Notes under the pieces: generated by a model
What the model was told of the DNA's origin: nothing
The model's database searches: none
What the model saw: the letters and a program-made list of their open reading frames with translations, nothing else
In this document: positions 16,815-26,766 of the stretch, in pieces
Numbering within the stretch: position 1 is the stretch's first letter
How the letters are laid out: each line of letters starts with the position of its first letter
Assembly: GCA_021372675.1 (NCBI GenBank)
Contig: JAJFTZ010000102.1
Span: 1 to 42,926, forward strand
Reading direction: 5' to 3'
DNA: 42,926 nucleotides
Origin: Eubacteriales bacterium
GTDB taxonomy: Bacteria > Bacillota > Clostridia > Christensenellales > CAG-138
Program-made: the position numbers and the translations under genes

Positions 16815-17660
16815 CTAAAAGCGTATGCCGCAAAAGCGCTCGCTCAGCTCGAACACGCGCTTGGCGTCCGCGTCGTTTTTCGCGCGGCGGCTGTAGGCGC
16901 GCGGCGCGCAGCGGTAGTAATAAAAACCCTCCGGCGCGGGCATGGAGGAGGCAAGGTATACGTGCGTCTGCGCCGGGAGCTCGGGCGCGCACCCGCCGCG
17001 CCGCCGCAATTCCCATACAAAGCGCACGAGCCCGCCCGTCTGCTTCAAGCCGATGTTTGTGTTTACGAGCCCCGGGTCCACGACGTAGGCGCGCACGCCC
17101 TGCGCCGCGAAGCGGTTGTTGAACGCGCGCGCGAACAGCATGGTCAGAAGCTTGGTATGCTTGTAGGCCGTAAGGCAGCTGTAATGCCGCTCCAGCATGA
17201 TGTCTTCAAAATGCGCGCGCATGTGCTTGTGCGAGTTGCTGCCCGTAAAAAGCACCCTGCCGTTCGCCGCCTTGAGGCAGTCGAAAAGCTTGTAGGTAAA
17301 CAGCACGCCCGCAAGGTGGTTGAGCGCGAACTGCTGCTCGTAGCCCTCAGCGGTGGTGGTGTAAACGCTCCGCACGCCGCCGGCGTTATTGATGAGCGCC
17401 TCGAGCCTGCCGCCGCAGACATCGCAAAGATAGCCGCCTATCACATCGGCCGCCCTTGCGGCCTCGTTCTGGTTGGCGAGATCCGCCGCAAAGTATGTAG
17501 CTTCCGCGTCCGGCGCGAGCAGCCTGATCTCCTGCTGCGCACGGTCGCAGCTTCGCTCGTCGCGCCCAACGCCGATCACGCGCCACCCGAGCGCCGAAAA
17601 CGCCTTGGCGGCCGCGAAGCCGATGCCCGAGGTAGCCCCCGTGATGACGACCGTTTTCAT
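16815..17660 (-). CDS. Short-chain dehydrogenase/reductase (SDR), retinol-dehydrogenase-like
   Basis: The product has 281 residues. The cofactor motif is TGATSGIG (7-14) and NNAGG is at 91-95. The Ser-containing strand is RVLFTGSNSHKH, the catalytic residues are Y166 and K170 (TAYKHTK), and YVVDPGLVNTNIG follows, resembling the PGxVxT segment of extended/retinol-dehydrogenase-like SDRs. The C-terminus is Arg/Tyr-rich and has no membrane segment. The ATG at 17660 has an AGGAGGTGCGGCC ribosome site and overlaps the stop of the preceding gene in an ATGA, implying translational coupling. Two different SDRs in tandem suggest successive or alternative reductions of one metabolite, but this is inference. 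Confidence 0.92.
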   Translation of the reverse strand: MKTVVITGATSGIGFAAAKAFSALGWRVIGVGRDERSCDRAQQEIRLLAPDAEATYFAADLANQNEAARAADVIGGYLCDVCGGRLEALINNAGGVRSVYTTTAEGYEQQFALNHLAGVLFTYKLFDCLKAANGRVLFTGSNSHKHMRAHFEDIMLERHYSCLTAYKHTKLLTMLFARAFNNRFAAQGVRAYVVDPGLVNTNIGLKQTGGLVRFVWELRRRGGCAPELPAQTHVYLASSMPAPEGFYYYRCAPRAYSRRAKNDADAKRVFELSERFCGIRF

Positions 17661-18073
17661 GGCCGCACCTCCTGCGCCTTGTAAATTTCCCGCGGCACGC
17701 TTAAGGTGATATCCATCGCGTAGGGCTGCGGGAAAAAGCCTAAGAAATCCATCGGAAACGGCAGCTCGGTCAAAACGAGCGCGCCGTTTTCCACCGTGAG
17801 CGTTACATGCTCCGCGGCGTGGAAATCCGCGCCGCGCCACGCGTAAAGGCTTACGGCCGCCTCGGTGGCGCCGCCGTCTTTCGGCACAATTTCGACCGAA
17901 GCGAGGCTCGTTTCGAGCACGATATCCGTATATTCGGCGCCTACGAGCGTCACGCTTTCGTGCGACTCATGATGGTAGACCGTGCCCGTTAGCACAAACG
18001 CGCCCGCCGTCGCCATCGTCAAACCGAGGCTTATAAAAAACACGGTCAGGTAAAGCTTGGTGCTTTTACGCAT
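17657..18073 (-). CDS. Short membrane-anchored DUF4097-like protein
   Basis: The product has 138 residues with one N-terminal transmembrane helix (about 7-28) after a basic MRKSTK start. A beta-rich extracytoplasmic part follows (LVGAEYTDIVLETSLASVEI and AVSLYAWRG, ending YAMDITLSVPREI). The pattern of alternating strands with SLASVEIVP and ITLSVP resembles the first strands of DUF4097 putative adhesin domains, which usually lie just after DUF1700 genes and are about 250-300 residues. This copy therefore appears truncated at its C-terminus yet keeps translational coupling on both sides (8-base overlap upstream, ATGA downstream). GGGAGGAAACGCGC precedes the start. Confidence 0.75.
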   Translation of the reverse strand: MRKSTKLYLTVFFISLGLTMATAGAFVLTGTVYHHESHESVTLVGAEYTDIVLETSLASVEIVPKDGGATEAAVSLYAWRGADFHAAEHVTLTVENGALVLTELPFPMDFLGFFPQPYAMDITLSVPREIYKAQEVRP

Positions 18074-18641
18074 GCGCGTTTCCTCCCTTCCTCTTGCGGC
18101 CCGTCACGCGCTCCGCGAACCGGGGCATCCTGCCGACGGTCTTTTTGAAAAAGGCCGTGGCGGAGTTGAGCATGAGCCCGCCTGCGCTCAAAAAAAGGAG
18201 CAACGCGCACAGGTAGGGGAGGAAGTATGGCCATATGTTTTTGAGAGCCGAGGCGATAGCGAGCGCCGCCGTCCCCAAGCCCCCTAGGAAAAACGTTACG
18301 GCGCACAGCAGGAATAATGCCGTAACGCACAGGCAGATAAGGTAAGCGGCGCCCACCGCGAGCCCGCCGCCGAGCTTGTAGCGAAGCACCGCGAGTACCA
18401 TGGAAAGCACGTTTTTCAGGCTTGCTTTCTTCTGCGCGCGCTTTACGGCATCGTCCGCAAAATAGAGCTTTGCGATGCGCCTTGGCTCGCCGAGCGCCGC
18501 GGCGACGGCCGCCTCGCTTTTTCCTTCCGAAGCGCCCGCGTCGAAATGCTCGGCGAAGTCGCCCAATATTTCGGCCTTTACATCCTCCGGCACGGTGCCG
18601 AGCGCTTTATTAAGCGCCTCTAAAAATTCACGCTTCGTCAT
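18066..18641 (-). CDS. DUF1700 (HAAS domain) membrane protein
   Basis: The product has 191 residues. The N-terminal soluble HAAS domain (MTKREFLEALNKALGTVPED, then EILGDFAEHF and ALGEPRRIAK) is followed by two or three membrane helices (about 95-165) and a basic tail. These proteins are typically encoded directly after PadR-type regulators and are thought to act in envelope-linked regulation. The start ATG at 18641 is preferred over the in-frame TTG at 18650 because GGGAGGG lies 9 bases before it. The gene overlaps the end of the PadR gene by 14 bases and the next gene by 8. Confidence 0.9.
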   Translation of the reverse strand: MTKREFLEALNKALGTVPEDVKAEILGDFAEHFDAGASEGKSEAAVAAALGEPRRIAKLYFADDAVKRAQKKASLKNVLSMVLAVLRYKLGGGLAVGAAYLICLCVTALFLLCAVTFFLGGLGTAALAIASALKNIWPYFLPYLCALLLFLSAGGLMLNSATAFFKKTVGRMPRFAERVTGRKRKGGNAHA

Positions 18642-18945
18642 CCGAAACAAGCCCTCCCACGCTTTTTACAAAATCAAACCATTCCTCTCCGAGCTCGAGC
18701 TCGCGCTTTCTGCCCGCCTCCGTGATGCGGTAATACTTGCGCGGCGGGCCGCCGGAGGCGTCGGACATATAGGTCTCGCAAAGTCCGTCCTCCTTCAGCT
18801 TTCGCAAAAGCGGGTAAACCGTACCCTCCGCAGGCTCGATGGCCTTGCTCAAACGCTCGGCCAGCTCATAGCCGTACGCATCCCCCTTTTTTAAAAGGGA
18901 AAGTACGCAAAGCTCCAATACGCCTTTTTTGAATTGCGCGTTCAT
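18628..18945 (-). CDS. PadR family transcriptional regulator
   Basis: The product has 105 residues, the usual size of the small PadR-s2 subgroup. A winged helix-turn-helix is visible: KKGVLELCVLSLLKKGDAYG, YELAERLSKAIEPAEGTVYP (recognition helix with GTVYPLLRKL) and the wing GGPPRKYYRITEAGR. It binds DNA as a dimer and normally represses its own operon. The start follows AAGGAGCCGC. A 12-bp palindrome lies between its promoter and the gene and is the probable operator. It is the first of five overlapping or near-contiguous minus-strand genes reaching to 16012. Confidence 0.95.
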   Translation of the reverse strand: MNAQFKKGVLELCVLSLLKKGDAYGYELAERLSKAIEPAEGTVYPLLRKLKEDGLCETYMSDASGGPPRKYYRITEAGRKRELELGEEWFDFVKSVGGLVSDDEA

Positions 18946-18963
18946 GCGGCTCCTTACAGAATA

Positions 18964-18998
18964 ATGTTCACTACTAAATACTATTCAGTAGTGAACAT
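18964..18998 (-). promoter_or_regulatory. Probable PadR operator
   Basis: Inverted repeat ATGTTCACTACT (18964-18975) and AGTAGTGAACAT (18987-18998) with an 11-base spacer. The outer ATGT...ACAT ends match the half-site pattern reported for PadR regulators. It starts right after the -10 and covers the predicted transcription start, an arrangement suited to autorepression. Confidence 0.75.
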
Positions 18999-19027
18999 AA
19001 TATAGCATGGCTTTTGCCGCAGTGCAA
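18999..19027 (-). promoter_or_regulatory. Promoter of the padR-SDR operon
   Basis: On the minus strand, TTGCAC (complement 19022-19027) and TATATT (complement 18999-19004) are separated by 17 bases, directly beside the palindromic operator. Confidence 0.6.
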
Positions 19028-19055
19028 TAGCCTTTAAAATATTTTTTGCCGCGCG

Positions 19056-19085
19056 TTGGCAGCGGGGAAGGCGCGGTGGTATGAT
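19056..19085 (+). promoter_or_regulatory. Promoter of tadA
   Basis: TTGGCA (19056-19061) and TATGAT (19080-19085) with an 18-base spacer. They diverge from the padR promoter and lie about 30 bases before the tadA start. Confidence 0.5.
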
Positions 19086-19115
19086 GTCAGAAGAAAATGT
19101 TTTTGTGGAGGGCCT

Positions 19116-19577
19116 ATGGCGCTTCGGCTTGTGATGGACGATAAGGCGTATATGGAGCTGGCGCTCGCGGAGGCGAAAAAAGCCGCCGCGCGCGACGAGG
19201 TGCCCGTGGGCGCGGTGGTGGTGAAAGATCGTATCGTCGTCGCGAGCGCGCACAACGAGGTGGAAGCGCGGCAGGACGCCACCGCGCACGCCGAGCTTCT
19301 CGCGCTTCGCCGCGCCTCGGAGGCGATGGGGGACTGGCGGCTCGACGGCTGCACGCTCTACGTCACGCTCGAGCCCTGCTGCATGTGCGCGGGCGCCATG
19401 ATAAACGCCCGGCTCAAGCGCGTGGTATTCGGCGCGTTCGACGAGCGCTACGGCTGCTGCGTAAGCGCCCTCGAGCTTACCAACAACGTTTTGGCGCACA
19501 CCGTAGAGGCGGTAGGGGGCGTATGCGAGGCGGAATGCGCCGCGCTTTTGAGCGCGTATTTTCAAAAAAAGCGTTAA
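19116..19577 (+). CDS. tadA: tRNA-specific adenosine deaminase TadA
   Basis: The product has 153 residues. This zinc enzyme converts A34 to inosine in tRNA-Arg(ACG). The catalytic motif is H58-A-E60 and the other zinc ligands are C88 and C91 in PCCMC. The segments VPVGAVVV and DWRLDGCTLYVTLEP are typical, and the C-terminus has the usual helical LLSAYFQKKR. The frame is open further upstream, but GTGGAGGGCCT before the ATG at 19116 decides the start; a Met at residue 7 is a less likely alternative. The gene stands alone, divergent from the PadR operon. Confidence 0.95.
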   Translation: MALRLVMDDKAYMELALAEAKKAAARDEVPVGAVVVKDRIVVASAHNEVEARQDATAHAELLALRRASEAMGDWRLDGCTLYVTLEPCCMCAGAMINARLKRVVFGAFDERYGCCVSALELTNNVLAHTVEAVGGVCEAECAALLSAYFQKKR

Positions 19578-19641
19578 CGGACGAAGCGCGAAAACGGCGC
19601 GCATAGGATGGAAAAACAATATATTATTTTTCCTCGGGCGG

Positions 19642-19670
19642 TTGACGGGGAAAACGCGGCCGCCTATAAT
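19642..19670 (+). promoter_or_regulatory. Promoter of the type III glutamine synthetase gene
   Basis: TTGACG (19642-19647) and TATAAT (19665-19670) with the optimal 17-base spacer. The predicted start is near 19677 and the leader is short, ending in AAAGGAGAAACCCGC. Confidence 0.8.
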
Positions 19671-19720
19671 GTACATTATTTTATTTGTGATCTATTTTTT
19701 GATATAAAGGAGAAACCCGC

Positions 19721-21802
<2,082 letters not shown>

Positions 21803-21875
21803 TCCCTGCACTTGTGCGGCCGGATCCGGGCCGGCGTGTCATGCTTAAGCCGTGTGCAGAAAAATATACTTTCCG

Positions 21876-21904
21876 GGCGGGCCTAAACAGCCCGCCTTTG
21901 TCTT
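21876..21904 (+). terminator. Rho-independent terminator after glnN
   Basis: The stem GGCGGGC/GCCCGCC (21876-21882 with 21890-21896) closes the loop CTAAACA and is followed by TTTGTCTT. It lies just before the gdhA promoter. Confidence 0.8.
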
Positions 21905-21930
21905 GACAAAAGCGGTTTTGCAAGTATATC
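21903..21930 (+). promoter_or_regulatory. Promoter of gdhA
   Basis: A consensus TTGACA (21903-21908) is followed after 16 bases by TATATC (21925-21930). The region downstream is AT-rich, and the leader before the ATG at 22009 is about 70 bases. Confidence 0.6.
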
Positions 21931-22008
21931 ATTTATATATATGTAAAAATGCAATTTCTGCTGCATGCGGAAACCTATAACAATACACATCAATGCGGAG
22001 GTATATCA

Positions 22009-23355
22009 ATGAACGCCTACATCGAGGAAGTCCTTAACAAAGTTAAAAAGCGCGACGCGAACGAGCCCGAGTTCCTTCAGACCGTGGAAGAGGTGCTAAG
22101 CTCCCTCGAGGTCGTGGTCGACAAGCACCCCGAATATCAAAAGCTCGCTCTGCTCGAGCGCATGGTGGAACCGGAACGCGTCATTGAGTTCCGCGTTACG
22201 TGGACGGACGACGCCGGTCAGGCGCATGTCAACCGCGGCTACCGCGTGCAGTTCAACAGCGCCATCGGCCCCTACAAGGGCGGCCTGCGCTTTGCCAGCC
22301 ATGTGAACCTGAGCGTTATGAAGTTCCTCGGCTTCGAGCAGACCTTCAAGAACAGCCTCACCTCGCTCCCCATCGGCGGCGGCAAGGGCGGTTCCGATTT
22401 TGACCCCAACGGCAAGAGCGACGCGGAGATCATGCGTTTCTGCCAAGCCTTTATGACCGAGCTCCAGCGCTACATCGGGCCGGATGTCGACGTTCCGGCG
22501 GGCGATATCGGCGTGGGCGGCCGCGAGATCGGCTACCTGTTCGGCCAGTACAAGCGCATTCGCGGCGCGTATGAAAACGGCGTGCTCACCGGCAAGGGCC
22601 TTTCCTACGGCGGCAGCCTCATCCGCCCCGAGGCGACGGGCTTTGGCGCGGTGTACTACACCAACGAGGTGTTCAAGCACGAAAAAGATACGATCGTGGG
22701 CAAAACCTTCGCCATTTCGGGCTTCGGCAACGTGGCTTGGGGCGTTGCGACCAAGGTCGCGGAGCTCGGCGGCAAGGTCGTCACCATTTCCGGCCCGGAC
22801 GGCTATATCTACGATCCCAGCGGCGTAGTCACGCAGGAAAAGCTCGACTACATGCTCGTGATGCGCAATTCCGGCCGCAACCTCGTGAAGGACTACGCGG
22901 ATAAGTTCGGCGTGGAGTTCTTCCCGGGCGAAAAGCCGTGGAGCCGCAAGGTTGACGTTATCATGCCCTGCGCGCTGCAAAACGAAGTGCGTATGCCCGA
23001 CGCCGAGAAGATCGTCGCGAACGGCATCAAGTACTACGTCGAGGTCTCCAACATGCCCACCACCAACGATGCGCTCGCCTACCTCATGAAGAGCGGCCTC
23101 GTCGTTGCGCCGAGCAAGGCCGTGAACGCGGGCGGCGTAGCCACCTCCGCGCTCGAGATGAGCCAGAACTCGCAGCGTCTGAGCTGGAGCGCCGAAGAGG
23201 TCGATGCCAAGCTCAAGACCATCATGGTCAACATCCATAAGGCGTCCGCGGAGGCCGCCAAGGAATACGGCCTCGGCTACAACCTCGTGGCCGGCGCGAA
23301 CATCGCGGGCTTCAAGAAGGTTGCCGACGCCATGACGGCGCAAGGCCTTGTTTGA
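22009..23355 (+). CDS. gdhA: NADP-type hexameric glutamate dehydrogenase
   Basis: The product has 448 residues, standard for the 50-kDa hexameric GDH. It makes glutamate from 2-oxoglutarate and ammonia, usually with NADPH. The substrate-binding and catalytic region is YKGGLRFASHVNLSVMKFL followed by LPIGGGKGGSDFDPNGKSD with the conserved Lys residues. The coenzyme-binding domain shows SGFGNVAWGVATKVAELGGK, and NAGGVATSALEMSQNS is diagnostic of this class. NADP preference follows from similarity to known NADP enzymes and was not tested. The ATG at 22009 follows GCGGAGGTATATCA. An in-frame ATG at 21949 has no ribosome site. Confidence 0.96.
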   Translation: MNAYIEEVLNKVKKRDANEPEFLQTVEEVLSSLEVVVDKHPEYQKLALLERMVEPERVIEFRVTWTDDAGQAHVNRGYRVQFNSAIGPYKGGLRFASHVNLSVMKFLGFEQTFKNSLTSLPIGGGKGGSDFDPNGKSDAEIMRFCQAFMTELQRYIGPDVDVPAGDIGVGGREIGYLFGQYKRIRGAYENGVLTGKGLSYGGSLIRPEATGFGAVYYTNEVFKHEKDTIVGKTFAISGFGNVAWGVATKVAELGGKVVTISGPDGYIYDPSGVVTQEKLDYMLVMRNSGRNLVKDYADKFGVEFFPGEKPWSRKVDVIMPCALQNEVRMPDAEKIVANGIKYYVEVSNMPTTNDALAYLMKSGLVVAPSKAVNAGGVATSALEMSQNSQRLSWSAEEVDAKLKTIMVNIHKASAEAAKEYGLGYNLVAGANIAGFKKVADAMTAQGLV

Positions 23356-23357
23356 GT

Positions 23358-23415
23358 TTGAGATACCGCTAAACTGTGCTATAATAAAGGGCGGGGCCAT
23401 TCGGCTTCGCCCTTT
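23358..23415 (+). promoter_or_regulatory. Promoter and leader hairpin of the transketolase gene
   Basis: TTGAGA (23358-23363) and TATAAT (23380-23385) with a 16-base spacer. Immediately downstream, AAAGGGCG (23386-23393) pairs with CGCCCTTT (23408-23415), with a smaller GCC/GGC stem inside. The hairpin begins at the -10 and spans the predicted transcription start, so it may instead be the gdhA terminator. Both roles are possible. Confidence 0.45.
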
Positions 23416-23453
23416 GTTGTAACCTTATGATTACTATACGCTTCGGAGGTCTT

Positions 23454-25427
23454 ATGGAACACATGCAAAATCAGGCGATCAGCGCCATCCGCGTGCTTTC
23501 GGCGGAAGCCGTACAGAAGGCAAAAAGCGGCCATCCCGGCCTGCCCATCGGCGCCGCGCCTATGGCGTATACGCTGTTTTCGCAGATGAAGCAAAACCCG
23601 AAAAACCCGAAATTCGAGGATCGCGACAGGTTCGTATTGAGCGCGGGCCACGCGTCCATGCTGCTCTACGCACTACTGCACCTGTTCGGCTACGGCCTTA
23701 CGCTCGACGACCTTAAGTCGTTCCGCCAGTGGGGAAGTCTCACCCCCGGCCATCCCGAGTTCGGCCATACCGTGGGCGTAGAGGCGACTACGGGCCCCCT
23801 CGGGCAGGGCTTTGCGATGGCGGTCGGCATGGCCATGGCGGAAAAACGCCTTGCGGCGCAATTCAACCGCGAGGGCTTCGACATTGTGGATCATTACACC
23901 TACACGCTCATGGGCGACGGCTGCATGATGGAGGGCGTCGCTTCCGAGGCCGCCTCGCTCGCGGGGAGCCTCAAGCTCCATAAGCTCATCGCCCTGTACG
24001 ACAGCAACCGCATCACCATCGAGGGCGGTACCGAGCTCGCCTTCACCGAGGATGTCGCCGCGCGCTTTACAGCCTACGGCTTTTTCGTGCAGGATGTGAA
24101 GGACGGCGAGGACATTGCGGAAATCTCCCGCGCAATAGCTGCCGCGAAGGCCCAAAAGGAAAAGCCCTCGCTCATCGTGGTGCATACCAAGATCGCGCAC
24201 GGCACGGCTAAGGAGGGTAAGGCGAGCGCCCATGGCGAGCCGCTCGGCGAGGATAACGTGAAGGCTTACAAGGAAAACTTGGGCTGGAATACGGAGGCTT
24301 TCCATGTGCCCGCGGAGGTATACAACCACTTTGCGGCCATGCAGCCGCGTTTCCAAAAGTATGAAGACGACCATACCGCCCTCATAGCCGCTTACGCCGC
24401 CGCGCATCCCGAGCTTTACAAGGAATGGCTCGCGTGGCATAGCGATACGCTCCCGGAGGCGCTTCTAAACGGCGAAAGCCTTTGCGCCGCGGACGCTAAA
24501 AAGGCCACCCGCGCTTTGGGCGGCGATGCGCTGAACAGGCTTTCGAATTACCTTCCCAACCTCTTTGGCGGCAGCGCCGACCTTTCTCCCTCCACCAAAA
24601 CGGAGCTGAAGGGGAAACCGTACTTTAGCGCCGAAACGCCCGAGGGCGCAAATATCCATTTCGGCGTGCGCGAGTTCGCCATGGCCGCCATATGCAACGG
24701 GCTTGCGCTGCACGGCGGTGTAAGGCCGTATTGCTCTACCTTCCTCGTGTTTGCGGATTATCTCAAGCCCGCGGTGCGCCTGAGCGCGCTCATGGGGCTT
24801 CCCGTGCTGTACGTTTTCACGCACGATTCCATCGGCGTGGGCGAGGACGGCCCCACGCACCAGCCCGTAGAGCAGCTCGCGTCGCTTCGCGCAACGCCCA
24901 ACACCTATGTGTTCCGCCCAGCGGACGCAAACGAGACCTCCGCCTGCTACCTCGAAGCGCTCAAGCTCAAAGCCCCGGCCGTTATGTCCCTCACCCGTCA
25001 GGACCTGCCGCAGCTCCCCGATGCCGGCGCAGGCGCAGCGCGCGGCGGCTACATCCTGCGCGAGCCAAAGGGCACGCCCGATATTATTTTGATGGGCTCC
25101 GGCTCCGAGGTGGAGCTTCTCTATAAGGCGGCGGACATCCTTTCGGTGCAGGGCTATACGGCGCGGCTCGTATCCATGCCGTGCATGGAGCTTTTCGAAA
25201 AGCAGGACGCGGCCTATAAGGAGAGCGTGCTTCCCAAGGCTATGCCCAAGCGCGTTTCCGTGGAAGCGGGCGCCACCGTGAGCTGGCAGAAGTACGTGGG
25301 CCTGAACGGCAAATCCGTCGGCATCGACCGCTTCGGCGCCTCCGCGCCCGCCGCGCGCGTGTTCGAGGAATACGGCTTCACGCCCGAGCACGTCGCGAAA
25401 GTCGCGCTCGAGGTGATTAAAGGGTAA
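23454..25427 (+). CDS. tkt: Transketolase
   Basis: The product has 657 residues, full length for this thiamine-diphosphate enzyme of the pentose phosphate pathway, which moves two-carbon units between sugar phosphates. Conserved features are [16 protein letters not shown] near the N-terminus, HxxxLxHxxGY-like [10 protein letters not shown], and the ThDP/metal-binding [13 protein letters not shown] (about 153) with the downstream Asn ([10 protein letters not shown]). The pyrimidine-domain signature is [20 protein letters not shown] (about 455-474). The start at 23454 is supported by TTCGGAGGTCTT. An upstream in-frame codon at 23427 lacks one. Single-gene unit. Confidence 0.97.
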   Translation: MEHMQNQAISAIRVLSAEAVQKAKSGHPGLPIGAAPMAYTLFSQMKQNPKNPKFEDRDRFVLSAGHASMLLYALLHLFGYGLTLDDLKSFRQWGSLTPGHPEFGHTVGVEATTGPLGQGFAMAVGMAMAEKRLAAQFNREGFDIVDHYTYTLMGDGCMMEGVASEAASLAGSLKLHKLIALYDSNRITIEGGTELAFTEDVAARFTAYGFFVQDVKDGEDIAEISRAIAAAKAQKEKPSLIVVHTKIAHGTAKEGKASAHGEPLGEDNVKAYKENLGWNTEAFHVPAEVYNHFAAMQPRFQKYEDDHTALIAAYAAAHPELYKEWLAWHSDTLPEALLNGESLCAADAKKATRALGGDALNRLSNYLPNLFGGSADLSPSTKTELKGKPYFSAETPEGANIHFGVREFAMAAICNGLALHGGVRPYCSTFLVFADYLKPAVRLSALMGLPVLYVFTHDSIGVGEDGPTHQPVEQLASLRATPNTYVFRPADANETSACYLEALKLKAPAVMSLTRQDLPQLPDAGAGAARGGYILREPKGTPDIILMGSGSEVELLYKAADILSVQGYTARLVSMPCMELFEKQDAAYKESVLPKAMPKRVSVEAGATVSWQKYVGLNGKSVGIDRFGASAPAARVFEEYGFTPEHVAKVALEVIKG

Positions 25428-25610
25428 CGTACGGGGCTCCGGTTACTTTTCTTGAAAGGGCGGAGCCGAGCGCTGCCAGTGGCAGATGAAGCGAGGCGGA
25501 AGCCCAATGAGCAAAGGAGTAGCGCGACCTAAAGGGCGCGGGACGACTATTGCGAACTGCGTACAAGTAACCAAAAGAACTTTATAAAAAAGATAAGCAT
25601 TATAAATTCC
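25428..25610. other. Intergenic stretch with a bounded inverted GGTTACTT element
   Basis: No gene is seen. A weak hairpin GGCTCCG/CGGAGCC (25435-25441 with 25461-25467) may terminate the transketolase transcript. GGTTACTTTTCTTGAAAG near 25441 and an inverted AAGTAACCAAAAG near 25564 bracket about 120 bases. A close relative of the left end is found before prfB (30730-30755). This looks like a short non-coding repeat unit, possibly a decayed miniature element. Confidence 0.35.
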
Positions 25611-25821
25611 GGGGGTTTCGGGGGCCGAAGCCCCCGGAGGCTTTAATCCGCCGCCGGCGACATGTGCGGTGGCGGCGGAAAGCCTTGCGTTGCAAGGCTT
25701 TCTTTGCAGGAAGTACCGCCCGCAAGTTTACGAGCAGGTACTTCCTGTAATTCTCAAAAAAGTGGCGTAGCCGCTTTTTTGACACTAAGAAGCGCCGTAT
25801 TTTATACGGCGCTTCTTAGTG
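25611..25821. repeat. Multi-hairpin structured repeat, copy A
   Basis: A series of stems, in order: CGGGGGC/GCCCCCG (25619-25636); CCGCCGCC/GGCGGCGG (25648-25678) around a conserved GGCGACATGTGCGGT; AAAGCCTTGC/GCAAGGCTTT (25679-25701); CAGGAAGTACC/GGTACTTCCTG (25707-25747); TCAAAAAAGTGGC with its partner (25754-25782). A perfect 18-bp terminal hairpin is at 25783-25821. Copy B at 33720-33931 has the same order of stems. Where stem bases differ between copies, both partners change. No reading frame is conserved between the copies. Either a structured RNA or a dispersed hairpin element. Confidence 0.8.
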
Positions 25822-25846
25822 GGGGGTACTTGGTTCTTGGAAGGTA

Positions 25847-25891
25847 TCAGGAAAAACTGCAATTCTGGGTTCTGCCGGGTTCGTGTTTCAT
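25847..25891 (-). CDS. Possible 14-residue peptide gene
   Basis: On the minus strand an ATG at 25891 is preceded by AAAGGAGTGATGCC and encodes MKHEPGRTQNCSFS. A promoter (25917-25944) lies about 25 bases upstream, and the perfect 18-bp hairpin at 25783-25821 follows downstream. Together they form a complete miniature transcription unit. I recognise no family. The peptide has one Cys and no hydrophobic segment. It may be a chance arrangement, or the 5' part may be a regulatory RNA rather than a peptide gene. Confidence 0.3.
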   Translation of the reverse strand: MKHEPGRTQNCSFS

Positions 25892-25916
25892 GGCATCACT
25901 CCTTTGCTGTGATTCC

Positions 25917-25944
25917 ATCATACCCCAAGAATATGGCATTTCAA
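25917..25944 (-). promoter_or_regulatory. Candidate promoter of the small minus-strand unit
   Basis: On the minus strand, TTGAAA (complement 25939-25944) and TATGAT (complement 25917-25922) have a 16-base spacer. A short palindrome ACGTAC/GTACGT (25944-25962) touches the -35 and could be an operator. Confidence 0.4.
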
Positions 25945-25992
25945 CGTACGTTTCGTGTACGTTTGGTTTCCGTTTTGTGAACAAAAATTGGG

Positions 25993-26766
25993 TTACACCC
26001 TGCCTCGCAGCCAATATACCGTGAGCACGATGCATTCGCGCATGTAATCGTTTGGGGAAAGGTACCAAACGCCCTTCGCGCCGATGCCGGCGGCGTTTAG
26101 CCCCATGCGCTTGGCCACAAGCTGAGCGCGGTACACGTGAAATTCCGTGGTGATGAACGCGATCTTTGCGTTGCCGTCAAGCCGCTCGCGCAAAAGGGCA
26201 AGGGAATATTGAAAGTTCTCGTAGGTGCTGGTGGAGCGATCCTCCATAAGGAGGCGGCTTTCGTCCGCACCGCGCGAAACGAGATAAGCCCGCATAGCCG
26301 AAGCCTCGGCAATAGCCTCGCCCTCGCCTTGTCCGCCGCTTAACACGATCAAGGCGCCGGGGTTTTGCTGTAAATAGTCGTACGCGGCGTCGAGGCGGTA
26401 CTGGAGCGTGAGCGAAACTTGGCTGCCCCGAAGGCCCGCTCCGAGCACGATTACGGCATTAGCGTCGGAGGGCGCGCGCTCGTGGCCCTCCTTATATAGA
26501 ATAGAGCCTACGATTGTAAAAAACAGAACCGCCGCCGCGTAGACGCCTACGATAAACCACTTTACGGCGGCGCCTAAGCCCGTTTCATGGAACCACGCCG
26601 AGAGCGGCGTAAGAAAAAGCCCCATCGCTAAGAGCGGCAGCCCCATGATTGCGGGCAGATAGGTGCCGAGGTTGCCCGTCGTAAAGCTTTTGATGAAAAC
26701 CGTATCGAGGATCAAAAAAGACCCTGCGGCAATCAGAAAAAATCTAAGCATGCTCCTCCGTTTCAT
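25993..26766 (-). CDS. YdcF/SanA-like DUF218 membrane protein
   Basis: The product has 257 residues. Three N-terminal hydrophobic segments (about 7-100) are followed by a cytoplasmic or extracytoplasmic DUF218 domain. It contains AVIVLGAGLRG, LQYRLDAAYDYLQQNPGALI, VLSGGQGEGEAIAEASAMRA, DRSTSTYENFQYS and FITTEFHVYRAQLVAKRMG, all diagnostic of this family. DUF218 proteins such as ElyC/SanA affect envelope biogenesis, but the reaction is not established. The ATG at 26766 (AAGGAG seven bases before) is preferred over 26751. It overlaps the end of the EamA gene by 23 bases, indicating co-transcription. Confidence 0.92.
   Translation of the reverse strand: MKRRSMLRFFLIAAGSFLILDTVFIKSFTTGNLGTYLPAIMGLPLLAMGLFLTPLSAWFHETGLGAAVKWFIVGVYAAAVLFFTIVGSILYKEGHERAPSDANAVIVLGAGLRGSQVSLTLQYRLDAAYDYLQQNPGALIVLSGGQGEGEAIAEASAMRAYLVSRGADESRLLMEDRSTSTYENFQYSLALLRERLDGNAKIAFITTEFHVYRAQLVAKRMGLNAAGIGAKGVWYLSPNDYMRECIVLTVYWLRGRV

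Noticed and set aside
25600..25785. 61-codon minus-strand frame in structured repeat A, with an equal-length frame in copy B (33706-33891)
   Set aside because: The first halves match in one frame and the second halves in another, so no protein is conserved. Stem covariation explains the similarity better.
25662..26024. 120-codon plus-strand frame between tkt and the DUF218 gene
   Set aside because: Runs through hairpins of repeat A, lacks a ribosome site, and shows no family pattern.
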